From NCBI GenBank assembly GCA_003519585.1, contig DOWL01000120.1, positions 5,934 through 17,654 on the forward strand: a stretch of DNA of 11,721 nucleotides. The letters are read 5' to 3'. A model generated the notes under the pieces. The model did no database searches. It was not told the DNA's origin and worked only from the letters and a program-made list of their open reading frames with translations. Shown piece after piece: positions 6,198 through 11,721 of this stretch. Position 1 is the first letter of the stretch; each line of letters starts with the position of its first letter. A program made the position numbers and the translations under genes. Source of the stretch: Nocardioides sp. (GTDB lineage: Bacteria; Actinomycetota; Actinomycetes; Propionibacteriales; Nocardioidaceae).

Positions 6198-7427
6198 TCA
6201 GCCACCGCCGCCGTCCTCGAACCGCTCGGCGAGCGCGATCCGGGTCAACCCGGTGGGGTGGCTGCCGAACCAGAACTGCGACCAGGCCGGCGGAGTCGGG
6301 TCGGCGAGGGACTTGCGGGCGAGCGCCTTCTGGACCTCGATGAACGCCGCGGGGTCGCCGGTGGTGCGCAGCGCGTCGACGTCCGCGCGGGTCTCGATCT
6401 TGCGGCTGATGCCGTTCTGGATCGGGCTCGCCAGCAGGGAGGCCACCGCCAGCAGGGCAAGCACTCGTGGGACCCGCCGCGGCTCGGCCACTCCCCCGCC
6501 CAGCACCAGCCCCAGCAGGCCGACGCCGAACAGCACCCCCGCGGCACCCAGCAGCGATCCGATCAGCACGTCGTCGTGCCGCGCGTGGCCGAGCTCGTGG
6601 GCCACCACCGAGAGCGCCTGACGATCGTCGACCCCCGAGGACCCGTTGACCAGGTTGTCGTAGACCACCACCCGTCGCGACGAGCCGAAGCCGGAGACGT
6701 AGGCGTTGAGCGTCGTCGTACGCCGCGACGCGTCCGCCACCAGGACGTCGTCGATCTGGACGCCCTCCTGGTCGGCGAGGGCCAGGATCTCGGTCCGCAG
6801 CGGACCGTCGGGCAGCGGCTCGAAGTGGTTGAAGAGCGGCTCGACGAGCAGGGGGTAGACGAACGAGCCCAGCATCACCAGACCCGCGAGCAGCCCGCCG
6901 GCCACGGCCGGCCAGGCGCGCCGCCAGCGGCGTGCGATACCCACCAGCACGAGCATCACGAGGGTGGTAGCGACGACGTTGACGCCGAGCCCCTTGAGCA
7001 TGTCCACGGCGTACGCCGACCACGCCTGGTCGGACAGGCCGTACTCCAGCACCCGCCGGCGTACCAGCACGGAGAACGGCAGCGTGGCCAGGCGGCCGAC
7101 GACCGCCAGCCCCACCACGGCCACGACGACCCGCCACCACCACGGCCCGCGCACCCGGTCGACGAGTCGGGCGCCGATCTCGGTGAAGCCGAGGACACCA
7201 GCCAGGAGCAGCGAGACCGCCAGCGAGCACCAGCCCAGGATCCTGTTCAGCGACGCGAAGTCCTCGGCGCGCTGGATCTCGGCCGGCGTGAACACGCTCG
7301 ACGCCGCCACAGGATGGAGCGCCGGGCCGGGCACCGGATCCCACGGAACGAGCAACGCCGCCAGGACCACGAAGGCCACGCCTCCGGTCGCCGCCACCAC
7401 CGCGGCGACCCGCCTGCCCTCCTGCAC
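6198..7427 (-). CDS. M48 family zinc metalloprotease, Ste24/CAAX-protease-like, integral membrane
   Basis: This 409-aa protein has about seven hydrophobic segments: roughly 11-29, 61-80, 98-118, 150-165, 172-195, 290-312 and 320-338. The zinc site is H277-E278-L-G-H281, with third ligand E345 in the ETRAD motif, spaced as in M48A proteases. It ends with the family's SHPTGLTRIAL region, near a poly-glycine tail. These enzymes cut membrane or misfolded proteins at the cytoplasmic face. Bacteria of this group do not prenylate CAAX proteins, so the substrate is unknown. The start is GTG with only a weak GGCGGC ahead of it, and no upstream alternative is better. It lies 36 bp after the peptidase-MA-like gene and is probably cotranscribed with it. 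Family is firm, role is not. Confidence 0.93.
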   Translation of the reverse strand: MQEGRRVAAVVAATGGVAFVVLAALLVPWDPVPGPALHPVAASSVFTPAEIQRAEDFASLNRILGWCSLAVSLLLAGVLGFTEIGARLVDRVRGPWWWRVVVAVVGLAVVGRLATLPFSVLVRRRVLEYGLSDQAWSAYAVDMLKGLGVNVVATTLVMLVLVGIARRWRRAWPAVAGGLLAGLVMLGSFVYPLLVEPLFNHFEPLPDGPLRTEILALADQEGVQIDDVLVADASRRTTTLNAYVSGFGSSRRVVVYDNLVNGSSGVDDRQALSVVAHELGHARHDDVLIGSLLGAAGVLFGVGLLGLVLGGGVAEPRRVPRVLALLAVASLLASPIQNGISRKIETRADVDALRTTGDPAAFIEVQKALARKSLADPTPPAWSQFWFGSHPTGLTRIALAERFEDGGGG

Positions 7428-7463
7428 GCCGCCAGTGTGGCAGTGGGCTGGTCAGGGCGCTGG

Positions 7464-8708
7464 TCAGCTCACCGCCGTCGAGGCTGCGGCGAGTTCCTGG
7501 AGGCGCTGCTGCCACCGCGCGGTCAACTGCTCCTCGCTGAGCCCGAACAGCCCGCGCAGCGGTCCGGCCAGGTCGCTGCCGCGCGAGACCTGCTCGTAGA
7601 GCTCGACGAGAGCCCGCTGCCCGCCGACATCGGCCAGCACCACGCAGGCCACCCACGCGCTCTCATAGGCCGCTCCCAGGTGCGTGGAGGTCTCGTCGAA
7701 CTCGGTCTGACCCGGGAGCCGGTCGGGCACCCCGTCGAGACGCACCTGCTCGATGATCTGCCGAGCGGTGGTGTCGATGGGCAGGTCGACGTCGTGCAAG
7801 GCGACATAGTCGGCGAAACCCTCGAGCAGCCAGAGCGGTACGCCGCTGGCCAGCGGGGCGCCGGTCGCGACGTGGGTGGCCTCGTGGCTGATCACCACCT
7901 GACCGCCCACCGGGTCGAGGTTGTCGTAGACCGCGGGGTTGACGAAGACGTGCACCGCCGACGCGGGCGTCACCGTGCCGTCCACGGAGGCCGAGACCGC
8001 GGCGATGTCGGCATAGCTTCCCGGGTCGGCGGCCAACGCTGCGTCCAGCCCTTCCTCCGAGGACGGCACCTCGACGACGAGCCTCCCCTGCCACTGGGGG
8101 AGCACGTCGCGGACGACCGGTACGGCGGCGTCGGCGCGCTCCGCGAGCAGGTCGGCCTGCGCCGCGTCGGTCGCGAGCACCAGCGAGCGGTCGGAGCGGC
8201 GGACCTCGACCAGGCCAGTCAGCCACAGCGGCGTACGCCGGTCGCCCCCGCCGAACGAGGTGATCGCCACGACGCCGTCGTCCGCGGTCTCGAAGCCGAC
8301 CAGTACCTCCTCGCGCACCGGCTGCCGGTCGAAGCCCGCGAACCGCCACGTCGCGTCCACAGCTGCCTGCCACCGGCCCTCCGGATCCACCGGACCAGCC
8401 GCGTCGACGTAGCGCATCGAGAAGTCCTCGACCCGCAACGCCTTGGCGTTGTCGACCACCGCGGACAGCAACTCGGCGGCCCCTGGGCCGGCGCCGGGGG
8501 CCAGACCGGCGGCGTCGCCCGCCGCAACCGCGTCCTCGAGGCCCTGGAGCGCACGAGCGGCGCCCGCGGGATCGGCCGTCAGCGCCGAGCCTGAGGGCAC
8601 AGGCGCGACGTACGGCTCGGGGCGGACCAACAGCCAGGTCACGAGCGCGACCACGACCACCAGGGCGGTCAGTGCGCTGGCGAACCGCCAGACCCGCCTG
8701 TGCCCCAT
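7464..8708 (-). CDS. Membrane-anchored putative metallopeptidase, peptidase-MA-like gluzincin
   Basis: This 414-aa protein has a basic N-terminus and one membrane segment (about 11-29), then a long extracytoplasmic part. It is probably an uncleaved signal anchor, and no lipobox is seen. Residues 40-200 are a low-homology region whose pattern resembles the NTF2-like or conserved actinobacterial 'hypothetical' module; I do not assign it. The C-terminal half carries H275-E-A-T-H279 and, 17 residues on, E296 in WLLEGFADYVA. That is the HExxH...E arrangement of gluzincins, and the closest fit is the peptidase MA family. It should therefore be a cell-surface zinc protease with unknown substrate. 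The ATG at 8708 lacks a clear Shine-Dalgarno sequence. It lies 66 bp from the hydrolase stop upstream and 36 bp from the M48 gene downstream. Confidence 0.82.
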   Translation of the reverse strand: MGHRRVWRFASALTALVVVVALVTWLLVRPEPYVAPVPSGSALTADPAGAARALQGLEDAVAAGDAAGLAPGAGPGAAELLSAVVDNAKALRVEDFSMRYVDAAGPVDPEGRWQAAVDATWRFAGFDRQPVREEVLVGFETADDGVVAITSFGGGDRRTPLWLTGLVEVRRSDRSLVLATDAAQADLLAERADAAVPVVRDVLPQWQGRLVVEVPSSEEGLDAALAADPGSYADIAAVSASVDGTVTPASAVHVFVNPAVYDNLDPVGGQVVISHEATHVATGAPLASGVPLWLLEGFADYVALHDVDLPIDTTARQIIEQVRLDGVPDRLPGQTEFDETSTHLGAAYESAWVACVVLADVGGQRALVELYEQVSRGSDLAGPLRGLFGLSEEQLTARWQQRLQELAAASTAVS

Positions 8709-8737
8709 GGGCGGAAGTGTGTCAGCCGGGTGCGTAC

Positions 8738-8758
8738 GGAGCGCGCTCAGCGCGCACC
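8738..8758 (-). terminator. GC-rich hairpin between hydrolase and peptidase-MA-like gene
   Basis: GCGCGC-TCA-GCGCGC (8741-8755) extends by two G-C pairs across an A-A mismatch. It begins about 17 bp after the hydrolase stop. There is no T-run. It may only partly stop transcription, since the next start is 30 bp further on and no promoter is evident. Confidence 0.4.
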
Positions 8759-8774
8759 GAAAGATCAGCCCGGA

Positions 8775-9767
8775 TCAGAGCAGGCGGGTGGCGCCGACGT
8801 ACGGCATCGAGTCGACGCCGGAGACGCGGACGCCCGCGCCCGGGTTGGCCGCCTCGACGATCAGGCCGTTGCCGATGTACATGGCCACGTGGCTGATCGG
8901 CGAGTAGTAGAAGACCAGATCGCCGGGCTGCAACTCACTGTGCGACACATGCCGGCCGACGCCGTACTGGGCGCTGGAGGAGTGCGGCAGGGAGATGCCG
9001 GCCTGGGCCCAGGCCATCATCATCAGTCCGGAGCAGTCGAAGGCGTTGGGGCCGGCCGCACCGTAGACGTAGGCGTCGCCGACCTGAGCCATCGCGTAGC
9101 GGATCGCCGCCGCGGCCGCACCACTGGCGTCGATGCCCGACGGCATCCGGACCGAGCCCCGGCTGAGCAGCGCCTCGCGCTCCTCGGCCTTGAGCTTGTC
9201 GAGCAGCTCCTTGGCCTCGGCGAGCTTGGTGTCGATCGTGGCCTTCTCGGCGGCGAGCTGGTCCTCGGTCTCCTTGACCTCGGACGCCCGGCGCTCGGTC
9301 GCCTTGCGGCGGATGTCGAGGGCCTTGGCCTCGGTGGCGAAGGAGTCGAACAGTTGCGCCTGGAGGTCGTTGTAGGCCGACATCGTCGAGAGACTCGAGA
9401 CGAAGGAGTCGGCATCGTCGGAGACGGCGACCGCACCGAGCGCGGAGAGGTGCTGGCCTTCGTACTGGCTGACGATGGAGTCCTGGAGGTCCTCGCGGGC
9501 CGCCTCGAGGCTGGCGTCCTGGCGCTGCTGGTCGGCCCTGAGCGAGGTCAGGTCGTCCTGGAGGTCCGCGAGCTCGAGCTTGGCGTCGTTGAGCCGCTCC
9601 GAGGCCTGCTCAGCCTCGTGGAACAGGGTGTCGACCCGGGCCTGGACGTCATCGATGTCGGGCTCGGCCTGCGCCGGGGTTGCTGGCACCAGTCCCACCA
9701 CGATGACTGTGGTGGCCAGAGCCAGACCCGAGAGGGCTGCGGCCAAGCGCTTCCGTCCGTGCGGCAC
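8775..9767 (-). CDS. Secreted NlpC/P60 (C40) peptidoglycan hydrolase with coiled-coil domain, RipA-like
   Basis: This 330-aa secreted enzyme has a signal peptide at about 1-34 (basic PHGRKR, a hydrophobic core, cleavage after ATPAQA). A coiled coil spans about 40-215, and the C-terminal NlpC/P60 domain spans about 225-330. The catalytic residues are C245 in FDCSG, H293 in SHVAMYIG and probably E305, 12 residues after the histidine as in mycobacterial RipA. The family cleaves D-iGlu-DAP bonds in stem peptides and acts in cell separation. The coiled coil probably docks on a partner or blocks the active site, as in RipA and PcsB-type hydrolases. The GTG at 9767 is chosen because the signal peptide starts there and AGGAG lies 11 nt upstream (9779-9783). 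The frame is open to 10049, but that part is the riboswitch. Control is likely by the c-di-AMP riboswitch directly upstream. Confidence 0.94.
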   Translation of the reverse strand: MPHGRKRLAAALSGLALATTVIVVGLVPATPAQAEPDIDDVQARVDTLFHEAEQASERLNDAKLELADLQDDLTSLRADQQRQDASLEAAREDLQDSIVSQYEGQHLSALGAVAVSDDADSFVSSLSTMSAYNDLQAQLFDSFATEAKALDIRRKATERRASEVKETEDQLAAEKATIDTKLAEAKELLDKLKAEEREALLSRGSVRMPSGIDASGAAAAAIRYAMAQVGDAYVYGAAGPNAFDCSGLMMMAWAQAGISLPHSSSAQYGVGRHVSHSELQPGDLVFYYSPISHVAMYIGNGLIVEAANPGAGVRVSGVDSMPYVGATRLL

Positions 9768-9789
9768 GAGGCGGAGGTCTCCTATAGGT

Positions 9790-9967
9790 GTCGTACGCCT
9801 ACCGGGTGAGCTGACGGGTTCGGGCACGACTGGCCCTACTCCAGCTCCTCGCCATACTCGGCTTCTCGCTGGAGATTCACCCCAGGTGCTGTCCGGTGCA
9901 GCAGTGCCGACCGGCCAACGGTGGTTCCCCGGCCCCCGAGCCACCCGAGAGTGACCTGGAGCTCGAC
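9790..9967 (-). promoter_or_regulatory. Cyclic di-AMP riboswitch (ydaO/yuaA type) of the NlpC/P60 hydrolase
   Basis: Read on the minus strand, the leader contains the conserved ydaO blocks in order: GGGGAACCA (9922-9930), GGGGTGAATC (9874-9883), a 7-bp CTCCAGC/GCTGGAG helix (9868-9874 with 9839-9845), TAGGGCC (9832-9838), and GCCCGAACCCGTCAGCT (9809-9825). CACCCGGTAGGCG leads into the closing strand. The outer helix P1 is probably GGCGTACGAC (9790-9799) with GTCGAGCTCC (9958-9967), with two mismatches, so the 5' edge is approximate. The Shine-Dalgarno AGGAG lies 7 nt after P1, so ligand binding could hide it or alter transcription. The class usually lowers expression at high c-di-AMP. In actinobacteria it is commonly found ahead of NlpC/P60 and Rpf genes, as here. 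Confidence 0.93.
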
Positions 9968-10108
9968 GCAGCGCTCGCGCGGACCTGGTGGACCACTTCC
10001 ACGAGCACCTGGAGAAGCACCGTAGTCGCTCCGACCACGGGTCGTCCAAACCTCAACCGTCCGTGTTCGAGGGAATTTCAGATCGTCGGCAGCGCAGTCA
10101 CCTCCCTT

Positions 10109-10126
10109 GTCACACCGGTCACACCA
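10109..10126 (+). promoter_or_regulatory. Tandem GTCACACC repeats, possible MtrA-type binding site
   Basis: Two adjacent 9-mers, GTCACACCG and GTCACACCA, stand in direct repeat. A third, weaker one (GTCACCTCC) lies at 10097-10105. They resemble the GTCACAgcg-like direct repeats described for the response regulator MtrA in Mycobacterium tuberculosis, which controls ripA. The position, upstream of a RipA-like hydrolase, fits. The link is inference, since no MtrA gene is in the window. Confidence 0.4.
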
Positions 10127-10146
10127 GCCACAACAGCCCCTCGTTT

Positions 10147-10162
10147 GTCAGGGCCACCTGAC
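10147..10162 (-). terminator. Small hairpin downstream of the CxxC protein gene
   Basis: GTCAGG and CCTGAC form a perfect 6-bp stem with a 4-nt loop, starting about 30 bp after the stop at 10192. On the minus strand it is followed by AAACG rather than a T-run. It is a weak terminator candidate. Confidence 0.3.
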
Positions 10163-10191
10163 CGGCTCCGTCTGCGCTGGCGGCGGTCGGC

Positions 10192-10398
10192 TCACGCGGA
10201 CTCGACCACCGGGCCAGCGACGGGCTCCACGAGCCGCAGTGGAGGCACCAGCCCGCCCTCGGCCAGGACGTCGAGGGCTCGACGTTCGTCGTCGTCGATG
10301 GTGAGCTCGGGTGGCGGCCCGAGCAGGACGGTCACCACGCAGTCGTGGCAGGCCAGCCCGCGCACCACGCAGGTGTCGCAGTCGATTCGCGTCGTCAT
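10192..10398 (-). CDS. Small CxxC-x6-CxxC protein, actinobacterial conserved hypothetical
   Basis: This 68-aa protein begins MTTRIDCDTCVVRG and has four cysteines, C7, C10, C17 and C20, arranged as CxxC-x6-CxxC. A histidine (H18) sits in the second pair. This looks like a small zinc knuckle or an iron-sulfur site. The rest is acidic and hydrophobic, with a DDDERRALDVLAEGG helix that could be a protein-binding segment. I recognise the N-terminal pattern as a conserved small actinobacterial protein of unknown function and assign none. A GTG at 10407 would add three residues; the ATG at 10398 is preferred because similar proteins start MTxRIDC. Neither has a clear Shine-Dalgarno sequence. It lies about 42 bp after the NYN-domain gene and is probably in the same transcript, suggesting a shared role in RNA metabolism. 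Confidence 0.82.
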   Translation of the reverse strand: MTTRIDCDTCVVRGLACHDCVVTVLLGPPPELTIDDDERRALDVLAEGGLVPPLRLVEPVAGPVVESA

Positions 10399-10440
10399 GT
10401 GGAGCACGCTGCCATCGACCGCCGACAGTCGGTCCGAAAC

Positions 10441-11625
10441 TCAACTCGCCAGGGCCCGCGCGCCCGCCACGACGCCGCCCGCGCGGCGTACGTCGGCACC
10501 CAACTCGCGGTCGTCCGTGACGACGACGAGCACCCGGCCGACCGGCTCGGCGGCGACCAGGTCGCGGATCACGTCGTCGGCGATCACATCGGCCCGGCTG
10601 AAGATCACCTTGACCCCTCGCGGGGCCGCCACCGGAGCCCGGGCGTCGCTGCCGTCGAAGACCACGGTGGTCTCCGCACCGGTGCGGGCCGTCAGCGCCC
10701 CCAGCAGCGTGAGCAGGCGACCGCGCTGGGCCTCGAGGCTCTGTGTGGGCCAGGCGGTCTTGGTGACGTTGTAGCCGTCCACGATCAGCCGCGGGCGGGG
10801 CAGCGCGAGGTACTGGGCCAGGCGCGCCGGATCCTCCACCAAGGGCGGACCGGACGTCGGCCGCGCCTCGTCGGCGTGGGCCTCCTCGACCCGCTCCCCC
10901 GGCGTACCGGAGGCGGCCGGCAGTGCGAGCTCACGGCGCAGCCCGATCACGGCCTCGCCCAGGGTGTCGAGAAGCATCCGGGCACGCAGCGTGATCTCGT
11001 CACGGTCGCTACGCGCCGCCCGGCGCTCCTGCGCGGCCTCCTCCGTCAGCCGCGCCACCTGGCTGCGGGCCTGGCGCAACTCGCGCTCGAGCCGGCCCTC
11101 GGCCTCCTCCGCGCGGATCCGACCCGAGTCGGCCTCCTCGCGGGCGGCGCGCTCCTTGGCCCGGGTCTCGCCGAGGGTACGGCGCAGAGTCGCCACCTCG
11201 GCCTTGAGCGCGTCGAGCGCCTCCTTGTGCACCCGACGCTGGTCGCGCAGCGTCCGCTCGGCCTCCTCGGCCCGCTCGCGCAACCGCTGCTCGCGCTCCT
11301 GCTGATCCGGTCCGGGCTGCCGCTGCGTGCGCTCGCCGGCGCGCCGTACGGCGTCCTCCCACCCCTCGGAGCGCTCCAGCCACGCCAGCGCCGCCACATC
11401 GGTGGCCTCGGCCCCGGCGCGAGTGCCCACCTGTACGGCGACCCGCTGCCGCAACTCGTCGTCGCGCTCGAGTTCGGTCATGATCGCGCTGGCCCCGAGC
11501 CGGGCCCGCCGGGCCGGCGCGAACCCGGCCACCTGCTTGAGCGCTGGCGGCAGCGGCGTCACGTCGCCGAGGCTGGCGGCCACCAGGGTCACCAGCCGGC
11601 TGCGCACCACCTCGGGCAGCTCCAT
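10441..11625 (-). CDS. Coiled-coil NYN-domain protein, putative RNase (YacP/PIN-like)
   Basis: This 394-aa protein has three parts. Residues 1-100 are a helical N-terminal region without an assigned domain. Residues 109-240 are a long charged coiled coil rich in Arg, Glu and Ala. Residues about 278-390 are a NYN domain of the YacP-like type, a PIN-fold nuclease. Conserved acidic residues are visible: D283 in IVDGYNVTK, D324 in VVFDGSD and D371-D372 in VTDDRELG, which fit a metal-dependent RNase centre. RNA is the likely substrate, and the coiled coil probably drives oligomerisation. This architecture is known in actinobacteria, usually annotated only as NYN domain or RNA-binding protein. The ATG at 11625 has no strong Shine-Dalgarno sequence; the nearest upstream stretch is GTTGTCCC. 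The small CxxC gene follows closely. Confidence 0.9.
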   Translation of the reverse strand: MELPEVVRSRLVTLVAASLGDVTPLPPALKQVAGFAPARRARLGASAIMTELERDDELRQRVAVQVGTRAGAEATDVAALAWLERSEGWEDAVRRAGERTQRQPGPDQQEREQRLRERAEEAERTLRDQRRVHKEALDALKAEVATLRRTLGETRAKERAAREEADSGRIRAEEAEGRLERELRQARSQVARLTEEAAQERRAARSDRDEITLRARMLLDTLGEAVIGLRRELALPAASGTPGERVEEAHADEARPTSGPPLVEDPARLAQYLALPRPRLIVDGYNVTKTAWPTQSLEAQRGRLLTLLGALTARTGAETTVVFDGSDARAPVAAPRGVKVIFSRADVIADDVIRDLVAAEPVGRVLVVVTDDRELGADVRRAGGVVAGARALAS

Positions 11626-11632
11626 GGGACAA

Positions 11633-11645
11633 CGTTCTCAGAACG
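11633..11645. promoter_or_regulatory. 13-bp palindrome just upstream of the NYN-domain gene
   Basis: CGTTCTCAGAACG is a perfect odd palindrome (one central base) starting 7 bp before the NYN gene ATG. It could be an operator or a small leader structure. The remaining bases to the window end (11646-11721) contain no gene or clear promoter; a TATTCA stretch on the minus strand near 11668-11674 is a weak -10 candidate. Confidence 0.3.
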
Positions 11646-11721
11646 GTGGCTGCGCGACACCCGAGTTGAATACCCCGGCGAGTTTCGGCCCGAGTCCGCG
11701 GCGACGCTCGCTGGCGCTCGC

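Larger units (their letters stand above)
9968..10191 (-). promoter_or_regulatory. Promoter region upstream of the riboswitch
   Basis: About 220 bp of non-coding DNA separates the riboswitch from the stop of the CxxC protein gene, and must contain the hydrolase promoter. It holds the GTCACACC direct repeats and a hairpin, both listed separately. A weak minus-strand pair, GTGACT and TGAAAT (15-nt spacing, around 10075-10100), could be -35 and -10 boxes, but neither is convincing. I see no coding region. Confidence 0.4.

Noticed and set aside
5975..6205. A 76-codon minus-strand frame in the convergent intergenic region
   Set aside because: No domain, no ribosome site, and it overlaps the end of the M48 gene. 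The palindromic repeats explain the structure better.
6093..8594. An 833-codon open frame on the plus strand, antisense to both zinc peptidase genes
   Set aside because: It is a product of high GC content. The translation is low-complexity and rich in Arg, Gly, His and Gln, with no domain. The minus-strand genes have clear catalytic motifs.
9768..10049. A 94-residue N-terminal extension of the NlpC/P60 protein
   Set aside because: The extension lies over the riboswitch, and a good signal peptide begins at the GTG at 9767 with a Shine-Dalgarno sequence upstream.
10414..10434. CCGACAGTCGG upstream of the CxxC gene as a third copy of the AGGTNGACNGTCNACCT palindrome
   Set aside because: It shares only the GACnGTC core and lacks the AGGT/ACCT arms.
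1..11721. tRNA, rRNA, CRISPR arrays, insertion sequences or prophage genes
   Set aside because: I looked for cloverleaf signatures, regular spaced repeats and transposase or integrase motifs and found none.

Overview
This is an 11.7 kb piece of a very GC-rich actinobacterial chromosome, most likely from Nocardioides or a relative in the Nocardioidaceae. That placement is an inference. It rests on pervasive G/C at third codon positions, frequent GTG starts, a Tad/Flp pilus locus with a VWA domain fused to TadB, short actinobacterial Flp pilins, a RipA-like NlpC/P60 hydrolase behind a ydaO-type leader, and a small CxxC protein beside a NYN-domain protein. There are no transposons, CRISPR arrays, tRNAs or rRNAs, so it reads as ordinary chromosomal backbone.

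Left half (2-5920, plus strand): the distal end of a Tad (tight adherence, type IVc pilus) cluster. It begins inside a VWA-TadB fusion whose 5' end lies outside the window. TadC follows 1 bp later, then a membrane sensor histidine kinase and a NarL/LuxR-type response regulator that overlap by ATGA. A strong hairpin ends this run. A 334-bp gap then leads to two Flp pilin genes, each with its own Shine-Dalgarno sequence. They are separated by a classic terminator and followed by a second one. TadB and TadC form the inner-membrane platform and the Flp proteins are the fibre subunits. The two-component pair probably controls pilus expression, but its target is not shown by the sequence. The ATPase (TadA), TadZ and prepilin peptidase are not in the window and are expected upstream or elsewhere.

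Middle (5921-6197): a convergent intergenic region with two copies of a 29-bp repeat, each built around a 17-bp palindrome. Their function is unknown, and they are the least explained element here.

Right half (6198-11625, minus strand). Read in transcriptional order from the right, it holds a coiled-coil NYN-domain putative RNase, a 68-aa CxxC-x6-CxxC protein, a 424-bp regulatory region and an NlpC/P60 cell-wall hydrolase. Two membrane-anchored or integral zinc peptidases follow: a peptidase-MA-like gluzincin and an M48/Ste24-like protease. The regulatory region contains a recognisable c-di-AMP (ydaO/yuaA) riboswitch just ahead of the hydrolase. Further upstream is a tandem GTCACACC repeat resembling mycobacterial MtrA sites. 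Together these suggest that the hydrolase responds both to cyclic di-AMP and to a cell-cycle/envelope two-component system.

No wholly new multi-gene system is evident. The best leads are the paired palindromes at 6049-6189, the riboswitch with its upstream direct repeats, the VWA-TadB fusion, and the dual-pilin arrangement split by a terminator.
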